Assembly: GCF_028618595.1 (NCBI RefSeq)
Contig: NZ_JAQITE010000021.1
Location: forward strand, 1-32,991
From: Bartonella sp. AU18XJBT
Lineage (GTDB): Bacteria > Pseudomonadota > Alphaproteobacteria > Rhizobiales > Rhizobiaceae
Direction: 5' to 3'
DNA: 32,991 bases
Shown here: piece after piece, positions 27,431-32,991 of the stretch
How positions within the stretch are numbered: the stretch's first letter is position 1
Layout: each line of letters begins with the position of its first letter
Made by a program: the position numbers and the translations under genes
The notes under the pieces: generated by a model
Seen by the model: the letters and a program-made list of their open reading frames with translations, nothing else
Told to the model about the DNA's origin: nothing
Database searches by the model: none

Positions 27431-27937
27431 ATGGCTGGTAGCCTTAATAAAGTTATTTTGATTGGTAATCTTGGTGCGGATCCTGAAATCCGCCGTTTGA
27501 ATTCTGGTGATCAAGTGGCAAATCTGCGTATTGCTACTTCAGAGAGTTGGCGTGATCGGAATACAAATGAGCGAAAAGAACGTACTGAGTGGCATAGTAT
27601 TGTTATTTTTAATGAAAACCTTGTCAAAGTTGCAGAGCAATATTTAAAAAAAGGCAGCAAAATTTATATTGAAGGGCAGCTACAGACACGAAAATGGCAA
27701 GACCAAAATGGAAATGACCGTTATACAACAGAGATTGTTTTGCAAAAGTACCGTGGCGAATTACAAATGCTTGATGGGCGGGGAGCAGCGGGCGGAGAGC
27801 AAGGTGCAAGTCAAGGGGGGAATTATAGTGGTGGCTTTGCCGATAGTCACTCAAATCAGAGAAATACTTTTGGTCAAAATAATAATCAATTGGAAGAAAG
27901 TTTTTCACACAAATTAGATGATGACGTACCTTTTTAA
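27431..27937 (+). CDS. ssb: Single-stranded DNA-binding protein
   Basis: This 168-residue protein coats single-stranded DNA in replication, recombination and repair. It opens with the OB-fold sequence [19 protein letters not shown] and has TEWHSIVIF and [17 protein letters not shown] in the fold (residues 1 to about 110). A Gly/Asn/Gln-rich linker follows, and the tip is DDDVPF, which docks partner proteins. TTGGAG lies before the ATG. It is divergent from uvrA and upstream of gyrA. Confidence 0.96.
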   Translation: MAGSLNKVILIGNLGADPEIRRLNSGDQVANLRIATSESWRDRNTNERKERTEWHSIVIFNENLVKVAEQYLKKGSKIYIEGQLQTRKWQDQNGNDRYTTEIVLQKYRGELQMLDGRGAAGGEQGASQGGNYSGGFADSHSNQRNTFGQNNNQLEESFSHKLDDDVPF

Positions 27938-28167
27938 GATTCTTTAATTGTAGTATTATGATCACCTTATGATTTGTTTGTTTCAGATTTTTGAAGTTTA
28001 ACGAAGTGGAAATTATTAATTATTATTGGTAATTTAAAATATAAATTAATAACATCTTGAAAAATATTGTTAAATTTCTCCTTTGTCATGGAAGAGAAAT
28101 TAGCATTTTTGTGTATTTTTCGCTATAAATTAAAGTGAAATGATTCTTTTTTGAAAGTTTTGAAATT

Positions 28168-30951
28168 GTGACCGATCTTACTCCACCCCCAGAACGTGAT
28201 GTGCTAACCGGTATTGAACCAATCAGTATTATTGATGAAATGCAACGCTCCTATCTTGATTATGCGATGAGCGTGATAGTTTCACGTGCACTCCCTGATG
28301 TCCGTGATGGTCTTAAACCTGTTCATCGACGTATCCTTCATGCTATGAATGAGATGGGGCTTTCTTTCAATAAGTCGTATCGTAAGTCTGCTGGTGTTGT
28401 TGGTGAGGTTATGGGGAAATTCCATCCCCATGGTGATGCTTCAATTTACGATGCTTTAGTGCGTATGGCGCAGGACTTTTCTTTAAGAAATCCATTGATT
28501 GATGGTCAGGGAAATTTTGGTTCTGTTGATGGAGATCCACCCGCGGCCATGCGCTATACTGAGTGTCGTTTAGAAAAAGTTTCAGAAGAACTTTTAGCTG
28601 ATATTGATAAAGATACTGTTGATTTTCAGGATAATTACGATGGGCGTGAGCGTGAACCGGTTGTCTTACCAGCGCGTTTTCCCAATCTTTTGGTTAATGG
28701 GTCAGGGGGGATTGCTGTGGGAATGGCAACCAATATTCCTCCCCATAATCTTGGTGAAGTCGTTGATGGTTGTATCGCTTTGATTGATAATCCCGATATC
28801 ACACTCGATAAAATAATTGAAATTATTCCTGGTCCGGATTTTCCTACAGGGGGCATTATCCTCGGCCATTCTGGTGTTCGTGCAGCTTATGAAACAGGGC
28901 GTGGCTCAGTCATTATGCGTGCTAAAGTTGAGATCGAAGAAATTCGCAGTGGTCGACAAGCAATTATTGTGAGTGAGATCCCTTATCAAGTTAATAAGGC
29001 AACGATGATTGAGAAAATGGCCGAATTGGTGCGCGATAAACGCATTGAGGGAATCTCTGATTTGCGTGACGAATCTGATCGTGATGGATATCGGGTTGTT
29101 ATTGAGCTGAAGAAAGATGTTGTTGCGGAAGTTGTTTTAAACCAATTATATCGTTATACGCCGCTACAAACTTCCTTTGGTTGTAATATGGTTGCTTTGA
29201 ATGGGGGAAAACCCGAACAGATGACGTTGCTTGATATGCTTCGTGCATTTGTTTCATTTCGGGAAGAAGTTGTCAGTCGGCGAACAAAATATCTTTTGCG
29301 TAAAGCGCGTGAGCGAGCACATGTTTTGGTTGGTCTTGCTCTTGCTGTTGCCAATATTGATGAAATTATAGCACTTATTCGCAAAGCTCCTGATCCGCAG
29401 ACAGCACGTGCACAGTTAATGGAGCGACGCTGTCCAGCGATGGATGTTGCGCCTTTGATTAAACTTATTGATGATCCTCGTCATATTATTCATGAGGATG
29501 GTACTTATAATCTCTCTGAAGAACAGGCGCGTGCTATTTTAGAATTGCGTTTGCAAAGATTGACAGCCCTTGGGCGTGATGAGATCGCTGATGAATTGAA
29601 TAAAATTGGCGTGGATATCGCTGACTATCTTGATATCTTGGCATCACGCGTACGCATTATGTGTATTGTTAAGGATGAGTTGAGTGCTCTTCGTGAGGAA
29701 TTTGCAACGCCGCGACGTACTGTATTTGGTTTTGGTAGTGCTGAGATGGAGAGTGAAGATCTGATCGCATCAGAGGATATGGTGGTAACGGTGAGCCATA
29801 GTGGCTATATTAAACGTGTGCCTCTTAATACCTATCGTGCACAGCGGCGTGGTGGTAAGGGGCGTTCTGGTATGTCTACGAAGGATGAGGATTTTGTAAC
29901 GCGATTGTTTGTTGCCAATACGCATACTCCGGTTCTTTTCTTTTCATCACGTGGGATTGTTTATAAGGAAAAAGTTTGGCGACTGCCGCTGGGAACACCC
30001 CAATCGCGTGGGCGGGCTTTGATCAATATGCTTCCCTTACAACAAGGTGAGCGTATTACAACGATTATGCCTTTGCCTGAAGATGAAGCGAGCTGGAGTG
30101 CATTGGATGTTATGTTTGCGACAACGCGTGGAACTGTGCGTCGTAATAAATTGTCAGATTTCGTTCAGGTTAATCGTAATGGTAAAATTGCAATGAAACT
30201 TGATGAAGAAGATGAAATTCTTTCTGTTGAAACCTGTACAGAACATGATGATGTTGTTCTAACAACAGCCAATGGACAATGTATCCGTTTCCCAGTTGTT
30301 GATGTTCGTGTTTTTGCTGGGCGTAATTCTGTGGGAGTTCGTGGTATCAATTTAGCTAAAGGCGATAAAGTTATTTCGATGACAATTTTAGAGCATGTCG
30401 AGGCGACGTCCATTGAGCGTTCTGCTTATATTAAACGTGTCATGAATGAACGGCGTGCTTCTGGTGCAGATTCTGATGTTGAAGATATTGTAACTCTTGA
30501 TGAGGAAGACGGAGGGGCTGAAACAGAGTTAACAGATGAACGTTATGCAGAACTTCATGCATGTGAACAAATGCTTTTGACGGTGAGTGAGTTTGGTTAT
30601 GGTAAACGTTCTTCTTCCTATGAGTTCCGGATTTCGGGACGTGGTGGAAAAGGGATTCGTGCAACAGATCCATCTAAAACAGCTGAAATTGGTAAATTAG
30701 TAGCGGCTTTTCCGGTGAAGGAGCAAGATCAAATTATGTTGGTATCAGATGGGGGACAGCTTATTCGTGTCCCAGTTGAGGGAATTCGTACTGCTGGGCG
30801 CTCAACTAAGGGAGTCACAATTTTTAATACAGCCAAAGGTGAAAAAGTCGTATCGGTTGAACGTATTTCTGAACCTGAAGATGATACGAGTTCATTAGAT
30901 GATGAAGGTGAGAAACATTCTGATACAGTTGATATGAGCGAAGAAAAATAA
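28168..30951 (+). CDS. gyrA: DNA gyrase subunit A
   Basis: This 927-residue subunit of the type II topoisomerase cuts and rejoins DNA to introduce negative supercoils. The catalytic Tyr130 is in [10 protein letters not shown]. The quinolone region reads [18 protein letters not shown]: Ala91 occupies the place of E. coli Ser83 and Asp95 that of Asp87. The C-terminal wrapping domain has the GyrA box QRRGGKG, an acidic insertion near residues 770-790, and an acidic tail. The start is GTG at 28168. No strong Shine-Dalgarno is seen upstream. coaD follows by 23 bp. Confidence 0.97.
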   Translation: MTDLTPPPERDVLTGIEPISIIDEMQRSYLDYAMSVIVSRALPDVRDGLKPVHRRILHAMNEMGLSFNKSYRKSAGVVGEVMGKFHPHGDASIYDALVRMAQDFSLRNPLIDGQGNFGSVDGDPPAAMRYTECRLEKVSEELLADIDKDTVDFQDNYDGREREPVVLPARFPNLLVNGSGGIAVGMATNIPPHNLGEVVDGCIALIDNPDITLDKIIEIIPGPDFPTGGIILGHSGVRAAYETGRGSVIMRAKVEIEEIRSGRQAIIVSEIPYQVNKATMIEKMAELVRDKRIEGISDLRDESDRDGYRVVIELKKDVVAEVVLNQLYRYTPLQTSFGCNMVALNGGKPEQMTLLDMLRAFVSFREEVVSRRTKYLLRKARERAHVLVGLALAVANIDEIIALIRKAPDPQTARAQLMERRCPAMDVAPLIKLIDDPRHIIHEDGTYNLSEEQARAILELRLQRLTALGRDEIADELNKIGVDIADYLDILASRVRIMCIVKDELSALREEFATPRRTVFGFGSAEMESEDLIASEDMVVTVSHSGYIKRVPLNTYRAQRRGGKGRSGMSTKDEDFVTRLFVANTHTPVLFFSSRGIVYKEKVWRLPLGTPQSRGRALINMLPLQQGERITTIMPLPEDEASWSALDVMFATTRGTVRRNKLSDFVQVNRNGKIAMKLDEEDEILSVETCTEHDDVVLTTANGQCIRFPVVDVRVFAGRNSVGVRGINLAKGDKVISMTILEHVEATSIERSAYIKRVMNERRASGADSDVEDIVTLDEEDGGAETELTDERYAELHACEQMLLTVSEFGYGKRSSSYEFRISGRGGKGIRATDPSKTAEIGKLVAAFPVKEQDQIMLVSDGGQLIRVPVEGIRTAGRSTKGVTIFNTAKGEKVVSVERISEPEDDTSSLDDEGEKHSDTVDMSEEK

Positions 30952-30974
30952 TTTTGAAGAGGATGGAGTAAATC

Positions 30975-31481
30975 ATGAAAATTGCTCTTTACGCGGGTTC
31001 TTTTGATCCTCTTACAAATGGTCATCTTGATGTTTTGAAAGGGTGTTTTGTGTTAGCTGATAAGGTGGTCGTCGCCATAGGGATACAGGCTGGCAAAAAA
31101 ACACTCTTTAGCTTTGAAGAGCGTGTTGATTTCATTACCCAGGTAGGGAAAGACTTGCTTGGTGCAGATTCTAATCGATTGCAGGTTCTTTCATTCAACA
31201 ACCTTCTCATTGAGAAGGCGCGTGAAGTTGGTGCTTCATTCCTCATTCGTGGATTGCGTGATGGTACTGATCTTGATTATGAAATGCAAATGGCAGGGAT
31301 GAATGGTGTTATGGCTCCTGAATTGCAAACTGTTTTTTTACCGGCAAGCGTTTCTGGGCGTGCGATAACTTCTACATTGGTACGTCAAATTGCCTCTATG
31401 GGAGGTGATGTGACACCATTTGTACCGCCCAATATTGCACAAGCTTTGAGCTCGAAATTCCAATCTTTTAGGGGAGAATAA
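30975..31481 (+). CDS. coaD: Pantetheine-phosphate adenylyltransferase
   Basis: This 168-residue cytoplasmic enzyme transfers AMP from ATP to 4'-phosphopantetheine, the penultimate step of coenzyme A synthesis. It has the nucleotidyltransferase motif [10 protein letters not shown] (T-x-G-H at 14-17), [20 protein letters not shown], and [10 protein letters not shown] in place of the ISSTxxR motif. GGAG precedes the ATG. It lies 23 bp after gyrA and 2 bp before the cyclophilin gene, so it is probably co-transcribed. Confidence 0.96.
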   Translation: MKIALYAGSFDPLTNGHLDVLKGCFVLADKVVVAIGIQAGKKTLFSFEERVDFITQVGKDLLGADSNRLQVLSFNNLLIEKAREVGASFLIRGLRDGTDLDYEMQMAGMNGVMAPELQTVFLPASVSGRAITSTLVRQIASMGGDVTPFVPPNIAQALSSKFQSFRGE

Positions 31482-31483
31482 TT

Positions 31484-32077
31484 GTGTCTCGTAGAATTTT
31501 TGCTGTTTTGGTATGCGTGTTTTGTTTTTTTTCATTGTCCGCTGTCGCTGGTAATTCTAGCTCAGCAAGTGGTGCAAGCCTTCTTATTTTATCTCTCAAA
31601 GATGGTGATGTCATTATTCGTCTGCGTCCTGATTTGGCGCCAAAACATGTTGTGCAAATCAAAAGATTAACAGAGGAGGGGGCCTATAATAACGTTGTGT
31701 TTCATCGCGTTATTCCTAATTTTATGGCACAAACTGGTGATGTAAAGTTTGGAAAAAAAGGCAGCAAAGATTTTGATCTGAAGCGCGTTGGTATGGGTGG
31801 CTCAAATTATCCCAATATACCGGCAGAGTTTTCAAAGCAGCCGTTTAAGCGTGGTACTGTTGGGATGGCACGGTCACAAGATCCGGATTCCGCGAATTCT
31901 CAATTCTTCATTTGTTTTGATGATGCTGCTTTTTTAAATGGTCAGTATACGGTTGTTGGAGAGGTTATAAAGGGGATGGATGTTGTTGATAAAATAAAAA
32001 AAGGGACGACAAGTAATAATGGATCTGTAAACAATCCTGATGTTATTAATGCTGCTACTTTACAAGTTGAGAAATGA
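31484..32077 (+). CDS. Periplasmic peptidyl-prolyl isomerase (cyclophilin)
   Basis: This 197-residue cyclophilin has a signal peptide (MSRRIFAVLVCVFCFFSLSA, cut about residue 22), so it acts in the periplasm on exported proteins. The fold shows VFHRVIPNFMAQTGD (catalytic Arg and Phe), GTVGMARSQDPDSANSQFFI and a Trp-to-Phe/Leu region (AAFLNGQYTVVGEV). The start is GTG at 31484, with AGGGGAG upstream. It is followed by a second, cytoplasmic cyclophilin, which suggests a gene duplication with different targeting. Confidence 0.92.
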   Translation: MSRRIFAVLVCVFCFFSLSAVAGNSSSASGASLLILSLKDGDVIIRLRPDLAPKHVVQIKRLTEEGAYNNVVFHRVIPNFMAQTGDVKFGKKGSKDFDLKRVGMGGSNYPNIPAEFSKQPFKRGTVGMARSQDPDSANSQFFICFDDAAFLNGQYTVVGEVIKGMDVVDKIKKGTTSNNGSVNNPDVINAATLQVEK

Positions 32078-32095
32078 ATCAAAGGAGCTTTCCAT

Positions 32096-32608
32096 ATGGT
32101 TGAGAATAAAAATCCAGAGAATACTTTAATTCTTGAAACAACAAAGGGCAGAGTTGTTATTGAGCTTTTTGCTGATTTAGCACCTTGTCATGTTGCACGT
32201 ATTAAAGAACTGGTACGTGAAGGTGCTTATGATAATGTTATTTTCCATCGCGTTATTGATGGTTTTATGGCGCAAACTGGGGATGTGCAATTTGGAAAGA
32301 AGGATAGTGAAAAATTCAATTTATCACGTGCGGGTATGGGAGGGGCAGAAAAACCAAATTTAACAGCAGAGTTTTCAAATCTTTCTCATAAGCGTGGTAC
32401 AGTTTCTATGGCACGGAGTCAGAATCCAAATTCTGCTAATTCTCAGTTTTTTATTTGTTTTGCAGATGCTCCGTGGCTTGATCGTCAATATTCCATATGG
32501 GGGCAGGTTGTTGAAGGTATGGAAAATGTTGATAAAATTAAACGTGGTGAACCTGTTGCAGATCCAGATTCAATTATCAAAGCCGTTATTGCTGCGGATG
32601 CAAAATAG
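32096..32608 (+). CDS. ppiB: Cytoplasmic peptidyl-prolyl isomerase (cyclophilin)
   Basis: This 170-residue cyclophilin has no signal peptide. It carries VIFHRVIDGFMAQTGDVQFG, RGTVSMARSQNPNSANSQFF and APWLDRQYSIWGQVVEGM, keeping the Trp that most bacterial cyclophilins have and that the preceding paralogue lacks. It speeds cis-trans isomerisation of proline bonds during folding. AAAGGAG precedes the ATG. It is the last gene of the run gyrA-coaD-cyclophilin-cyclophilin. Confidence 0.93.
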   Translation: MVENKNPENTLILETTKGRVVIELFADLAPCHVARIKELVREGAYDNVIFHRVIDGFMAQTGDVQFGKKDSEKFNLSRAGMGGAEKPNLTAEFSNLSHKRGTVSMARSQNPNSANSQFFICFADAPWLDRQYSIWGQVVEGMENVDKIKRGEPVADPDSIIKAVIAADAK

Positions 32609-32654
32609 TATAAATTATACTGATTTCAATTGTAAGTTTCTAAGAAAAATACTC

Positions 32655-32800
32655 TTTTCTGATCAATAAAGGCACTCGAAACTCTTTGGTAGCATCAAGC
32701 TTATCTTTTATAATTTCAAGCTAAGCATTGTTCATATATTTCCTTCAATCGGATCTTCCTGAAGAATATAACGCAAAGGATTTGTATAAACACCTGTCGA
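32655..32800 (-). pseudogene. Phage integrase scrap, third copy
   Basis: Minus-strand reading gives TGVYTNPLRYILQEDPIEG (integrase 1: TGVRTYPLRHIHKDQVDSD), then I-stop-T where the other has I-W-T, and after a frame change DATKEFRVPL (DTTEEFRVPL). Only the part around the first catalytic arginine remains, about 50 codons, with stops. It abuts the haemagglutinin fragment that begins near 32790. Confidence 0.7.
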
Positions 32801-32991
32801 GATAGAACGTGGTGATCTTCAACTGACCAGCCACGGTGATTTAAGCAATAGTGGCACAATAGAAAGCAATGATACCATTGCTTTGCATGCGCAAAAAAAT
32901 CTCAGCCAAACGGGGCGCATTGTTTCGCAAAAGCGGATAGAACTCTCAACTGATGGCACCTTGACGCTGGGTGAGACAAGTGAGGTTGGCG
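32790..32991 (+). pseudogene. Filamentous haemagglutinin fragment (runs off right edge)
   Basis: The frame TPVEIERGDLQLTSHGDLSN, then SGTIESNDTIALHAQKNLSQ and TGRIVSQKRIELSTDGTLTL, shows the G-x-L-x-N-x-G-T-I-x-S repeats of FhaB-type adhesins. It begins without a start codon right after an in-frame stop (32787-32789) and the integrase scrap, so the 5' end is missing. It is open to the window edge. Whether it continues as a long gene cannot be seen. Confidence 0.75.

Overview
The window looks like a chromosome segment of a Bartonella species (Alphaproteobacteria, Rhizobiales/Hyphomicrobiales). It is AT-rich and has long non-coding gaps. It carries a Bartonella-type pertactin-like autotransporter, decayed filamentous-haemagglutinin DNA, an ATP12-type chaperone, a GyrA with alanine at the quinolone position, and several degraded phage integrases. 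The genus call comes from recognising protein families, not from a search.

Left part (1-4640): remnant of an integrated phage or P4-like satellite, read mainly on the minus strand. It holds an integrase broken by one in-frame stop, an intact AlpA-type regulator, and a primase/helicase gene wrecked by a large internal deletion and a lost G. Next comes a repeat-rich, gene-poor stretch with operator- or iteron-like motifs and G/C homopolymers, and then the start of a beta-helix repeat protein that runs off the left edge.

Middle part (4641-14400): an intact amino-acid permease, a broken haemagglutinin fragment, a tandem family of small Cys-rich lipoproteins (one dead copy and two apparently intact), and a 917-residue autotransporter.

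14400-19690: two diverged copies of a roughly 450-bp non-coding sequence in direct orientation bracket a compact four-gene minus-strand operon. I read it as a BacA-like prephenate decarboxylase/dehydratase-fold protein, a roughly 400-residue protein of uncertain family, an EamA/DMT exporter and an ATP-grasp ligase. The set resembles the bacilysin (dipeptide antibiotic) logic of prephenate-derived amino acid, ATP-grasp amino-acid ligase and exporter. Three of the four genes are broken by stops or frameshifts; only the exporter is open. This decayed cassette is the most interesting item here.

Right part (19765-32608): ordinary core genes. These are the ATP12 chaperone, a small secreted protein, glnB-glnA with a good sigma-70 promoter, uvrA, ssb, gyrA, and a coaD-cyclophilin-cyclophilin run close behind gyrA. 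A second integrase remnant sits between glnB and uvrA. At the right edge a third integrase scrap abuts the beginning of another haemagglutinin fragment, so integrase debris and haemagglutinin debris recur at several places in 33 kb.
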